From NCBI GenBank assembly GCA_900473045.1, contig UCKS01000001.1, forward strand, positions 1-64,000: a DNA stretch of 64,000 nucleotides, written 5' to 3'. The translations under genes and the position numbers were made by a program. The stretch comes from Hyphomicrobiales bacterium. GTDB taxonomy: Bacteria > Pseudomonadota > Alphaproteobacteria > Rhizobiales > Rhizobiaceae. How positions within the stretch are numbered: position 1 is the stretch's first letter; every line of letters starts with the position of its first letter. Below the pieces are notes generated by a model, which worked only from the letters and a program-made list of their open reading frames with translations, did no database searches and was not told where the DNA came from. This document shows, one piece after another, positions 46,024 through 56,852 of this stretch.

Positions 46024-46411
46024 CGGTACTCCGGCCTTATATTGTGACAGGACGGTTACAGTTTGCCTGAGCTTGGCTGAAATGCAAGCAGCATGGCCAG
46101 CCGAAACAGGGGAAGACTTTTTTCACCCTGCCGCATTTCAAACAAACCGACGCCCCATTTGACAAGGAAACTCGCGCTCGCTGGCACAAGGGAGTCCTTC
46201 CGAGTGTCTGCCTGCATGGTGTTTGGGATTTTCTGTCTCGAGCGGGTGCAGCAATGGAGCGGCTAGCCAAAGCGCCCTTCGGGCGCGGTTGCTCCGGACG
46301 CCATGTCGATCGGGTGCAGTCTGCGCCTGCGAAATATGGCCGGTTCGGTCCGGCATCTTCGAACCCTCAGCCCCAGCCCCTCGATGCTGCCGGGCCGAAC
46401 CAGATTATCCG
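46024..46411. other. 388-bp gene-free region with structured elements
   Basis: I find no gene here. It contains a nested hairpin at 46256-46295 (GGAGC ... GCTCC outside, GCGCCC-TTC-GGGCGC inside) and a long imperfect inverted repeat at 46343-46402. It could hold a small RNA or be decayed sequence. Confidence 0.5.
46343..46402. repeat. long imperfect inverted repeat downstream of DUF1223 gene
   Basis: GGTTCGGTCCGGCATC (46343-46358) pairs with GATGCTGCCGGGCCGAACC (46384-46402) with a G-T pair and a short bulge. It lies 10 bp after the stop of the minus-strand DUF1223 gene, so it may be its transcription terminator, but no U tract follows. Confidence 0.5.
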
Positions 46412-47170
46412 TCAGTTGGCAGTGTTATTCGCCATGACAGTCGTGGCGCCAACGATGGCGCCGGGCGTTTCGCTGTCCTTCATCTTCTGCAGAAGCACGG
46501 CACAGCCGCCGTTTTCACCCTGGTTGAGAACGGACGCAGGCAGGACGAAACTGGCAGCCTTGCCGTCCCACATGCCGATCGTCTGGATGTCGCGGACGGA
46601 GTGCCAGTAGGAAATCTTCTTGCCGCTGTTCTCGCCCTTCTTGACGTCGACGAGCTGCTGCCGGTTGAAATAGACGACGACGACATTGGCCTTGCCATCG
46701 CCGGCGCCTATCTTGATGTCAATCTCGTCGTTGCGGACGCTGGCGGAGACCGGAACGGCAAGGCCTTTTCCGGAGGCATTCATCGCCAAAAGGCGATTGT
46801 TGATGCCGTCGATATCGGCACCGTTGATGTGATCGCGGCCGTTGAGTACTGCCTGCGGCGTATAGACTCCGCTACGGCCCAGCATTTTTGCATAGGCATA
46901 TTGCCGGGCGGTGTTGTCTTTCGAGGCCAGCGTATCGGCCCAGCCAAGATAATTCCAGTAATCGACGTGATAGGAGAGCGCCACGACCTTGCCGTCGTCG
47001 ATCAGCGTCTTCAATGCGGCGTCTGCCGGCGGGCAGGAGGAGCAGCCCTGGCTGGTGAACAGTTCCACGACGCCTGCCGGCTTCGCTGCATCTTCGGCCA
47101 TAGCCGGCATCGCCATGAGGCCAAGGCCACAGGCGAGCATGATGCGGCGAACGGTGCTTGATCCAGACAT
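46412..47170 (-). CDS. DUF1223 thioredoxin-like secreted protein
   Basis: 252 aa. Signal peptide (RRIMLACGLGLMAMPAMA), then a thioredoxin-like fold with VVELFTSQGCSSCPPADAAL, a CxxC redox motif, SYHVDYWNYLGWAD and the cis-proline part YTPQAVLNGR. Members are common in Rhizobiales with unknown role; disulfide exchange in the periplasm is plausible. The start is ATG 47170; ATG 47182 (four codons earlier) is an alternative. Confidence 0.85.
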   Translation of the reverse strand: MSGSSTVRRIMLACGLGLMAMPAMAEDAAKPAGVVELFTSQGCSSCPPADAALKTLIDDGKVVALSYHVDYWNYLGWADTLASKDNTARQYAYAKMLGRSGVYTPQAVLNGRDHINGADIDGINNRLLAMNASGKGLAVPVSASVRNDEIDIKIGAGDGKANVVVVYFNRQQLVDVKKGENSGKKISYWHSVRDIQTIGMWDGKAASFVLPASVLNQGENGGCAVLLQKMKDSETPGAIVGATTVMANNTAN

Positions 47171-47323
47171 CGGGACTTCCATTCCAAGGGTGCGGCATTT
47201 CAACGGGCGGCATTCAACGTGTTGTACATCTGTACAGTCTCTGTCAGCATCCTTCATACGCTGCTGCCCTTTCAACGGAAAATCACGTTGGAGTGAGCCT
47301 TGTTGCTCCGGCGATCACAAAAA

Positions 47324-47349
47324 AGCCGGGGCTCGTGAAAGCCCCGGCT
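47324..47349 (-). terminator. rho-independent terminator of acnA
   Basis: AGCCGGGGCT and AGCCCCGGCT (47340-47349) form a perfect 10-bp stem. Reading the minus strand it is followed by TTTTTT, 26 bp after the acnA stop. Confidence 0.92.
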
Positions 47350-47375
47350 CCATTCATGTCGGCATCAGGGATGCA

Positions 47376-50066
<2,691 letters not shown>

Positions 50067-50330
50067 TGGAATACCCCGTTCCGTTAGATCGCCAAAAACG
50101 TGACGCACGAACGCCCGAACGCATTTAAAGCGCGATATGGGATGCGGGTACGGCCATTTCCGCTGTCCGTACGTGGAAATCATTCCAAGTTCGGCGCTAG
50201 GATGAAATTCACGCCGACCGCTGGCGTGTTGCGGCGGTTATAGATAATTTCTCCGGAACGTGCCAGACCATCCGTCCTCAATTTGAGACAATTTTTTTGC
50301 GCTGCGACGAACGTCGTAAAGGGAATGTGA

Positions 50331-50966
50331 ATGCCGATCCGCCTGCGTGTCGAAGGCCTCAGTGCGAAACGCGGTGAGGACCTGATTTTCCACGATATTT
50401 CGTTCGTTCTTGCGGCCGGGGAAGCCTTGATTGTCACCGGTCCGAACGGGTCGGGAAAGTCGACATTGCTGCGCGTTCTGGCGGGGCTTCTGACCCCCGA
50501 ATCCGGCACTGTCCGGATGGATGATACAGTCGCCGACATCGGCCATCCACGCGAGCTCTGTCACTATCTCGGTCACCGCAACGCGATGAAGCACGAACTG
50601 ACCGTTGAAGAAAATCTCTCCTTCTGGAAATCCTTCATGGGTGATTCGGTGGGGGGTTCTGGCATCGGTATCGAGGAGGCGACGGAAGCGCTTGGTCTCG
50701 CCGGAATTTCGCATCTTCCCTTCGGCTACCTCTCGGCCGGACAGCAACGGCGCATGGCGATGGCCAAGCTCCTGGTCGCCTACCGGCCGGTCTGGATCCT
50801 CGACGAGCCGACAGCCGCACTCGACGCGGCGGCGGACCGGCTGTTTGCCGGACTGGTGGAGCGGCATCTTGCGGCCGGCGGTCTTGTTGTTGCGGCGACG
50901 CATCAGCCATTGGGGGTGACAGCGCGGGAATTGCGGATGACGGGGTTTGCGGGAGTGGAGGCGTGA
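50331..50966 (+). CDS. ccmA: heme exporter ATP-binding protein CcmA
   Basis: 211 aa ABC ATPase of the CcmABCD cytochrome c maturation complex. Walker A GPNGSGKST, signature LSAGQQRRMAMAKLL (CcmA-type, without the standard LSGGQ) and Walker B VWILDEPTAALDA are present. It powers release of holo-CcmE from CcmC. The next gene ccmB starts 212 bp downstream because a repeat element has been inserted between them. Confidence 0.95.
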   Translation: MPIRLRVEGLSAKRGEDLIFHDISFVLAAGEALIVTGPNGSGKSTLLRVLAGLLTPESGTVRMDDTVADIGHPRELCHYLGHRNAMKHELTVEENLSFWKSFMGDSVGGSGIGIEEATEALGLAGISHLPFGYLSAGQQRRMAMAKLLVAYRPVWILDEPTAALDAAADRLFAGLVERHLAAGGLVVAATHQPLGVTARELRMTGFAGVEA

Positions 50967-50980
50967 TAATTTTACAGAAG

Positions 50981-51144
50981 AAAACCCCTCCCCAACCCCT
51001 CCCCACAAGTGGGAGGGGCTTCCCTGCGGAAATCCCTCGACCAAATACATGTGCTCCCACTATCGGTGCTCTTTGTCGTCGGTTACAGGCGGTGCCTCCG
51101 GTTAGTCCCTCCCCCCTGTGGGGAGGGGTTGGGGAGGGGTTTTT
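50981..51144. repeat. 164-bp element with 28-bp inverted terminal arms, between ccmA and ccmB
   Basis: The left arm (from 50981) is AAAACCCCTCCCCAACCCCT followed by CCCCACAAG; the right arm (to 51144) is its reverse complement with about two mismatches. The middle has no gene. The arms match the window's first 25 bp, so the arms belong to a repeat family. It sits inside an operon and its hairpin could affect ccmB expression. Confidence 0.75.
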
Positions 51145-51177
51145 CTTTCTCACGCAGCCTGGAGATCTGGTCGCATC

Positions 51178-51837
51178 ATGATCGCCCTCTTCCTCCGCGA
51201 CCTCAAACTCTCCATGCGCGCCGGTGGCGGTGCGCTGATCGGCGTCCTGTTCTTCATGACGGTCGTCGCCGTCGTGCCCTTTGCCGTCGGTCCGGATCTC
51301 AATCTCCTCTCCCGCATCGGTCCGGCAATCCTCTGGATCGGTGCGCTGCTCGCGTCTCTCCTCGGCCTCGACCGGCTGTTCCAGGCAGAGCGCGAGGACG
51401 GCTCGCTGGATCTGATGCTGATGCAGGAGGTGCCGCTGGTGCTGACGGTGCTGGTCAAATGCCTGGCACACTGGACGGCGACCGGACTGCCGCTGGTGAT
51501 TGCCGCGCCGCTGCTCGGGCTGTTCATGAACATGAGCGAGGTGGCCATCGGCGCAACTATGCTGACGCTGCTGGTCGGCACGCCGGCTATCACGTTCATT
51601 GGTGCCACCGGCGCTGCCGTGGCGGTCACCCTGCCGCGCGGCGGGCTGCTGGTGTCGATCCTGGTTCTGCCGCTGGCGATCCCGGTGCTGATCTTCGGCG
51701 TCAGTGCCGCCTATGCCGCCGTCCAGGATCCGGTGCCATTTTTGCCGCCGCTGCTGATCCTGATTGCCATCACACTGTTCTTTGCGGTTATCGGCCCGCT
51801 GGCGGCGGCTTTGGCGCTGCGGTCTGCGTCGGACTAG
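51178..51837 (+). CDS. ccmB: heme exporter permease CcmB
   Basis: 219 aa, six hydrophobic segments. FLRDLKLSMRAGGGALIGVLFF, AILWIGALLASLLGLDRLFQAERE and DGSLDLMLMQEVPL are CcmB signatures. It forms the transmembrane part of the CcmA-CcmB ATPase that supports holo-CcmE release. The start ATG 51178 has only a distant GGAG (51161-51164), so translation may be weak. Confidence 0.95.
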   Translation: MIALFLRDLKLSMRAGGGALIGVLFFMTVVAVVPFAVGPDLNLLSRIGPAILWIGALLASLLGLDRLFQAEREDGSLDLMLMQEVPLVLTVLVKCLAHWTATGLPLVIAAPLLGLFMNMSEVAIGATMLTLLVGTPAITFIGATGAAVAVTLPRGGLLVSILVLPLAIPVLIFGVSAAYAAVQDPVPFLPPLLILIAITLFFAVIGPLAAALALRSASD

Positions 51838-51945
51838 AGGGATGCCGGAGCGACCTGCACGCCCTTTGAACGCGCGGCGCTCTGACGCAAATGTGATTGA
51901 TGCCTCTTTATTGAAGAGAAGCGCGTTGCACGCTAAAGAACCATC

Positions 51946-52707
51946 ATGAGCGAAAACAGTCTGGCCATTCGAAAATTCAGCGACCTTGCCAATCCCACCC
52001 GGTTTCTGGCCCTGGCGGCCCGTGTCCTGCCGTGGTTTGCCGCGCTGACGGTGCTTTTGTTTGCCGCCGGGCTCTATCTGTCCTTCACCACCGAAGGCGA
52101 CTACCAGCAGGGCGAGACGGTGCGCATCATGTATGTGCATGTGCCGGCCGCCTGGCTGTCGATGATGTGTTACTCGGTGATGGCGCTTTCGGCGCTCGGC
52201 ACGCTGGTCTGGCGCCATCCGCTGGCCGATGTCGCGGCCCGGACTGCCGCCCCGATCGGTGCTTCCTTCACCTTTCTGGCACTGGTTACCGGTTCGCTCT
52301 GGGGCAAGCCGATGTGGGGCACCTGGTGGGTCTGGGATGCGCGGTTGACCTCGGTCTTCGTGCTGTTCCTGATGTATCTCGGATTGATGGCGCTCAACCG
52401 TGCCATGGACGAACCCGGCAAGGCTGCCAAGGTTTCGGCCGTGCTGATCCTCGTCGGCTTCGTCAATATCCCGATCATCAAGTTCTCTGTCGAATGGTGG
52501 AACACGCTGCACCAGCCGGCAAGCGTGCTCAGGCTCGGCGGCTCGGCAATCGATCCGGAGTTCCTGCGGCCGCTGCTGGTCATGGCGGTTGCCTTCACCA
52601 TGCTGTTCTTCACCCTGCACATCGCCGCCATGCGCAACGAGATCTGGCGGCGCCGGGTGACCTCGATGCGGCGTCAGGCTGCCCGCAGTGCTGGCCGGGA
52701 GGTTTGA
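51946..52707 (+). CDS. ccmC: heme handling protein CcmC
   Basis: 253 aa with six membrane helices. The WWD-type heme motif is WGTWWVWDARLTSVFVLFL, flanked by the conserved histidines of MYVHVPAAWLSMM and the later WWNTLHQPAS. It attaches heme covalently to CcmE in the periplasm. It starts 108 bp after ccmB and ends 4 bp before ccmD. Confidence 0.96.
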   Translation: MSENSLAIRKFSDLANPTRFLALAARVLPWFAALTVLLFAAGLYLSFTTEGDYQQGETVRIMYVHVPAAWLSMMCYSVMALSALGTLVWRHPLADVAARTAAPIGASFTFLALVTGSLWGKPMWGTWWVWDARLTSVFVLFLMYLGLMALNRAMDEPGKAAKVSAVLILVGFVNIPIIKFSVEWWNTLHQPASVLRLGGSAIDPEFLRPLLVMAVAFTMLFFTLHIAAMRNEIWRRRVTSMRRQAARSAGREV

Positions 52708-52711
52708 GCCG

Positions 52712-52882
52712 ATGATGACCCATACCGCCTATGTTCTTGCCAGCTATGGCATCGCCACCGTCACGGTGCTTGCTCTCGTTCTCTGGGTCTGGACCGATGG
52801 ACGCGCCCGCCGCCGAGAATTGCAGGCGCTGGAAGCGGCCGGTATCCGCCGCCGACCAGTGCAGGCCGGAGACGTACAATGA
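52712..52882 (+). CDS. ccmD: heme exporter protein CcmD
   Basis: 56 aa, one membrane helix (YVLASYGIATVTVLALVLWVW) followed by a basic stretch (DGRARRRELQALEA), the standard CcmD layout. It stabilises the CcmC-CcmE and CcmABC complexes. GGGAGG precedes ATG 52712; ATG 52715 is one codon in. Its end overlaps ccmG by 4 bp. Confidence 0.93.
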   Translation: MMTHTAYVLASYGIATVTVLALVLWVWTDGRARRRELQALEAAGIRRRPVQAGDVQ

Positions 52883-53484
52883 GCATCGAGACCCCCGCCA
52901 CGCCCGAGGCTAGCCGGCCGGGCAAGGTTCGCATCGTCTTCGCGGTGCTGCCGCTTCTAATCTTTGCCGGGCTTGCCGTGATTTTCTGGAGCCAGCTCGA
53001 TTCCGGCCGGAGTATCAGTGAAATCCCGTCTGCGCTGATCGGTACCAAGGCGCCATCACTCGATATGCCGCCGCTCGAGGGGGCGACGTTCAAAGGCGCG
53101 TCCATGCCGCCTCTCACCGATGCGGCGATCAAGGGCAAGCTGACACTGGTCAATGTCTGGGCGTCTTGGTGCGTGCCCTGCCGCGAGGAAAATCCGATCA
53201 TCCTGGAACTGGCCAAGGATTCCAGATTGACTGTGGTCGGGATCAACTACAAGGACCAGACCGAGAATGCGCTGCGGTTCCTCGGCGAACTCGGTAACCC
53301 CTTTTCTGCCGTCGGCGTCGACCCACGCGGCAAGGCGGCGATCGACTGGGGCGTCTACGGCATCCCTGAATCCTATCTTGTCGATGCGTCGGGGACGATC
53401 GTCTACAAGAGGGTGGGACCGTTTGATGAGCGCAGCCTGAAGGAAGGTCTGTATCCGGCGATCGAGAAGGCTATGGCGAAGTAG
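52879..53484 (+). CDS. ccmG: thiol:disulfide interchange protein CcmG/DsbE
   Basis: 201 aa periplasmic, membrane-anchored thioredoxin-like protein (one N-terminal helix VFAVLPLLIFAGLAVIFW). The redox motif is WASWCVPCREENP, followed by YGIPESYLVDASG with the cis-proline. It reduces apocytochrome c cysteines before heme attachment. It closes the ccmABCDG cluster; ccmE, ccmF and ccmH (cycHJKL) are not in the window. Confidence 0.95.
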   Translation: MSIETPATPEASRPGKVRIVFAVLPLLIFAGLAVIFWSQLDSGRSISEIPSALIGTKAPSLDMPPLEGATFKGASMPPLTDAAIKGKLTLVNVWASWCVPCREENPIILELAKDSRLTVVGINYKDQTENALRFLGELGNPFSAVGVDPRGKAAIDWGVYGIPESYLVDASGTIVYKRVGPFDERSLKEGLYPAIEKAMAK

Positions 53485-53500
53485 GCGTTTTGGCTTGGTT

Positions 53501-53642
53501 CTCTCTTCTCCCCATCGGGGAGAAGGTGGCCCGCAGGGCCGGATGAGGGGGCCGAAGGCACCTTCGTCGTATTGCTCCGGCGCGCCGACCCCCTCATCGC
53601 CTCACTGCGTTCGGCACTTCTCCCCGCGGGGGAGAAGAGGGA
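53501..53642. repeat. RIME-like palindromic intergenic repeat
   Basis: CTTCTCCCC-ATC-GGGGAGAAG begins it, and CTTCTCCCCGCGGGGGAGAAG ends it; between them GGATGAGGGGG faces CCCCCTCATCG. The layout of nested palindromes matches the Rhizobium-specific intergenic mosaic element (RIME). It lies between ccmG and the convergent DUF2585 gene. Confidence 0.85.
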
Positions 53643-53727
53643 GATCGTGACGCGCTCACGCAATCCAAAGGTTCAACTGAGTGGGCGCGGGGAAATATTT
53701 CGCTTCAGTCCTGCTTTTCGAACTCTC

Positions 53728-54321
53728 TTAAAGCGCGCTTTGCCAAGCCTTCACCGCGTCCACGGGATAGACCAGCATCAGCACGTTGAGCGTCAAATTA
53801 TCGCGGATCAGCCAGCCGGTGAATATCTCGAAGAATATTGCGATGGCGATTGTCACTGCGACCGGAGCACGCCGGGCGAAGAAGAAACCGAACGCCATGA
53901 ACACCGTGTCCATCGCCGAGTTCAGGATACTGTCGCCGTAATAATCGAGCGAGATGGTGGCGGTGCGGTAGCGGTCGATGATGACGGGGGAGTTTTCGAG
54001 CAGTTCCCAGCCGGATTCGATCACCAGCGCCAAGAGCAGCTTTGCCGCCAGGGGCTTGCCACGCAAGGTCAGATGCGCCAGCCCGTAGAACAGGAAGCCG
54101 TGGATGATGTGCGACGGCGTATACCAGTCGGCCATATGCTGCGAATTGCCCGGGCCGTTGGCATTGGGCTCGAACAGCTTGATAGTGCCGCATTCGCAGA
54201 TCGGCGTGCGGCCTATCCAGTATTCGATGACGATTTGCAGGAGGAGGACGCCGGCGCAGGCCGCAAGCCAGAAAGTGGCTGCGTGCGGCGAACGGTTTTC
54301 GGCCGGTACCAAAGTGGTCAC
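53728..54321 (-). CDS. DUF2585 (UPF0314) membrane protein
   Basis: 197 aa with about five membrane segments. WADTYT-like [39 protein letters not shown] and [13 protein letters not shown] are the family core, rich in conserved polar residues inside helices, which suggests an enzyme or channel. Function unknown. Its start overlaps the ispZ stop by 4 bp, so the two are cotranscribed. Confidence 0.88.
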   Translation of the reverse strand: MTTLVPAENRSPHAATFWLAACAGVLLLQIVIEYWIGRTPICECGTIKLFEPNANGPGNSQHMADWYTPSHIIHGFLFYGLAHLTLRGKPLAAKLLLALVIESGWELLENSPVIIDRYRTATISLDYYGDSILNSAMDTVFMAFGFFFARRAPVAVTIAIAIFFEIFTGWLIRDNLTLNVLMLVYPVDAVKAWQSAL

Positions 54322-54950
54322 TTCGGCGTATCCTGATCCAGCGAATGCTTCATGATGATTGGCATCTGCGACAGGGTGAACAGCACCGTGATCGGCATCG
54401 TGCCCCAGACCTTGAAGGCGACCCAGAAATCGGTCGAGAAATTGCGCCAGACGACTTCATTGAGGACGGCGAGGACCAGAAAGAAGATGCCCCAGCGAAT
54501 GGTCAGCTTGCGCCAGCCTTCCTCATCGAGCTTGAAGGCGGAATGGAAGACATAGCCGAGCAGTGATTTTCCAAACAGCAGACCGCCGAGCAGAATGACG
54601 CCGAACAGCGTATTGATAATGGTCGGCTTGATCTTGATGAACGTGTCGTTCTGCAGCCAGAGCGTGAACGCGCCCATGATGAAGACGACGATGCCGGAAA
54701 TCAGCGGCATCATCGGCAGCGTCCGGGTCAAAATCCAGGACGCGGTGAGCGCAATCGCGGTTGCGGCCATGAACAGGCCGGTGGCGATGAAGATCGGTCC
54801 GCCGAGTTCGGTCAAAGCCGGGAATTGCCGCGCCAGCCACTCGCCACGCGAATTGGCGAAGAAGAACACCACCAGCGGCCCGAGCTCCAATACCATTTTC
54901 AGCAGCGGGCTGATTTCCTTGCGCGGCTTGACCGCCTCGATCGATGACAT
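54318..54950 (-). CDS. ispZ: inner membrane-spanning protein YciB (septation protein A family)
   Basis: 210 aa, about six helices. [36 protein letters not shown] and [22 protein letters not shown] are YciB/IspZ signatures. It is implicated in cell-envelope synthesis and septation, although the original septation function is debated. ATG 54950 is chosen over 54995. It is followed by DUF2585 with ATGA overlap. Confidence 0.92.
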   Translation of the reverse strand: MSSIEAVKPRKEISPLLKMVLELGPLVVFFFANSRGEWLARQFPALTELGGPIFIATGLFMAATAIALTASWILTRTLPMMPLISGIVVFIMGAFTLWLQNDTFIKIKPTIINTLFGVILLGGLLFGKSLLGYVFHSAFKLDEEGWRKLTIRWGIFFLVLAVLNEVVWRNFSTDFWVAFKVWGTMPITVLFTLSQMPIIMKHSLDQDTPK

Positions 54951-55250
54951 AGTGACGTCCTTAAGTGCCTGCGCGATGGAGCGAGTGCATTGCAAGTTTC
55001 GTGTGCGTGGATGTTTTCACGCGGGTATTTCGGTCTTGGTCGTCGAACGCTTATTTTCGACCGTCGTTCCTATGCTTGTCAAAGGAATCCAATGATGCGG
55101 CGTCTGCCGCATCAAGGAAGTCTTAGCGGCGCGGACGCGCCGCTGCTGGATGCCCGCCACAGGGGCGAGCATGACGGAGAGAATAGAACCCGCTTCCAAG
55201 CTCTTCATTCGACCCTCTAACATCAGCAAAAAGGCAAAATGATATCCGGG
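54951..55250. other. 300-bp spacer between ftsY and ispZ with two hairpins
   Basis: No gene. GATGCGGC-GTCT-GCCGCATC (55094-55113) and AGCGGCGCG-GA-CGCGCCGCT (55125-55144) are perfect hairpins in tandem. They could terminate ftsY transcription or form a leader of ispZ, but no T run follows either. Confidence 0.5.
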
Positions 55251-56837
55251 TCAATGAGGAATTCCGGCAATGGCTTCGGCAAAATCCTTGGCCTCGAACG
55301 GTTCGAGATCGTCCACGCCTTCGCCGACGCCAATGAAATAGACGGGCAGCTTGTGCTTGGCGGAAATGGCGACGAGGATGCCGCCGCGTGCCGTGCCGTC
55401 GAGCTTGGTCATGATCAGGCCGTTGACGCCGGCGACATTGCGGAAGATCTCCACCTGGTTGAGGGCGTTCTGGCCGGTGGTGGCGTCGAGTGTCTGCAAC
55501 ACGGTGTGCGGCGCATCGGGATCGAGCTTGCCGAGCACGCGGACGATCTTTTCCAGCTCCGCCATCAGTTCTGTGCGGTTCTGCAGGCGGCCGGCCGTGT
55601 CGATGATCAGCACGTCGCTCTTTTTCAGCCGCGCTTGTTCGAAGGCCTCGTAAGCCAGGCCTGCGGCATCGGCGCCGAGTTTCGAGGAGACGATATCGGA
55701 CTTGGTGCGCTCGGCCCAGATTTTCAGCTGCTCGATGGCGGCGGCCCGGAAGGTGTCGCCGGCGGCGAGCATGACCTTGAGCCCGGCGCCCGACAGTTTT
55801 GCCGCCAGCTTGCCGATGGTGGTGGTCTTGCCGGTGCCGTTGACGCCGACAACGAGGATGACGTGCGGCTTGTGGGACAGATCGAGCTGCAGCGGCTTGG
55901 CGACAGGCGCCAGAACCTTGGTGATTTCGGCAGCCATGATGCGGGAAACGTCCTCGCCGCTGACGTCCTTGCCATAGCGCTCGGAGGCCAATGTATCGGT
56001 GATGCGCAGTGCCGTTTCGACACCGAGATCGGCCTGGATCAACAGGTCTTCCAGATCCTGCAGCGTCTCGTCATCGAGCTTGCGCTTGGTGAAGAGAGCG
56101 GTGATCTGGCCTGTCAGCTGCGACGAGGTGCGGGAAAGACCCTGGCGCAGGCGCTGGAACCAGGTGAGTTTCTGTTTTGGCGCTTCCGGTGTCGGCTCGA
56201 CGGCACGGCCGGTGGCGAAGCCTTTCGGAAGGGCGATTTCGGTGGCGGGCTCTGTGGCTGCGGAGAGTTTGTCACCCCCCTCTGCCCTGTCGGGCATCTC
56301 CCCCTCAAGGGGGGAGATTGCTGGACGCATGCTCTCGGCTTGGTGTTCGGGCTCGGAGAGCGCGGAAAGTTCCTGTGGTTCATCGATCGCAGCAGATTGC
56401 GGTGAGGGAGCGACGTCCTCCACCGGATCTCCCACTTCCGCGGTTTCTGCCGCTTCAGCTTCCGCCTCCAGCAGCGACAACGGGATCAGGCCGATATCGC
56501 CGATCTCTTCGACGGCAGGCAGAATTGCCGGTGTATCGTCCACTTCTTCGGCAGAGGTCGCCGTCTCATCCACGAACTCGGGCGCATCGTGGGTATCAGC
56601 AGACGGTCCCCCCGCGGTGTCCATCTCCTCCGGCAGGACAGGATCTTCAGCGACCGGCAGGTCTTCGGTGCGGGAATGCGGCTCCAGCTCGGCTTCGATT
56701 GCCCGGGTTTCTGCGGGGCTGAACGTCGATTCCGCCTGGTCCATGACCGCGTCGGTCACCGGCGTGGCAGCTGGCTCGCCTTCGACCGGCTTGTCCTTGC
56801 CGAACGTGAAGACCTTTTTCAGAAAGCTGAGCGCCAT
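55251..56837 (-). CDS. ftsY: signal recognition particle receptor FtsY
   Basis: 528 aa. The first 210 residues are an acidic, Glu/Ala-rich A domain; the NG domain starts near 215 (KLTWFQRLRQGLSRTSSQL). GTPase motifs are GVNGTGKTTTIGKLA, DTFRAAAIEQL, DTAGRLQNRTEL and TKLDGTARGG. It docks SRP-ribosome complexes at the membrane. Residues 174-190 (ISPLEGEMPDRAEGGDK) come from a repeat element at 56272-56320. MALSFLKKVF at the start is a membrane-binding amphipathic segment. Confidence 0.96.
   Translation of the reverse strand: MALSFLKKVFTFGKDKPVEGEPAATPVTDAVMDQAESTFSPAETRAIEAELEPHSRTEDLPVAEDPVLPEEMDTAGGPSADTHDAPEFVDETATSAEEVDDTPAILPAVEEIGDIGLIPLSLLEAEAEAAETAEVGDPVEDVAPSPQSAAIDEPQELSALSEPEHQAESMRPAISPLEGEMPDRAEGGDKLSAATEPATEIALPKGFATGRAVEPTPEAPKQKLTWFQRLRQGLSRTSSQLTGQITALFTKRKLDDETLQDLEDLLIQADLGVETALRITDTLASERYGKDVSGEDVSRIMAAEITKVLAPVAKPLQLDLSHKPHVILVVGVNGTGKTTTIGKLAAKLSGAGLKVMLAAGDTFRAAAIEQLKIWAERTKSDIVSSKLGADAAGLAYEAFEQARLKKSDVLIIDTAGRLQNRTELMAELEKIVRVLGKLDPDAPHTVLQTLDATTGQNALNQVEIFRNVAGVNGLIMTKLDGTARGGILVAISAKHKLPVYFIGVGEGVDDLEPFEAKDFAEAIAGIPH
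56272..56320. repeat. palindromic repeat inside ftsY coding sequence
   Basis: CACCCCCCTCTGCCCTGTCG followed by GGCATCTCCCCCTCAAGG and GGGGAGATTG contains two palindromes (TGCCCTGTCGGGCA and ATCTCCCCCTCAAGGGGGGAGAT-type). It is read in frame as ISPLEGEMPDRAEGG. The same short stretch is known to recur, translated, in unrelated rhizobial proteins. Confidence 0.7.
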
Positions 56838-56852
56838 TTGAATTCCGTAAAC

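Noticed and set aside
50635-52620. 661-codon minus-strand frame across ccmABC
   Set aside because: Gln/Arg/His-rich translation typical of antisense to high-GC genes; the ccm genes on the plus strand are complete.
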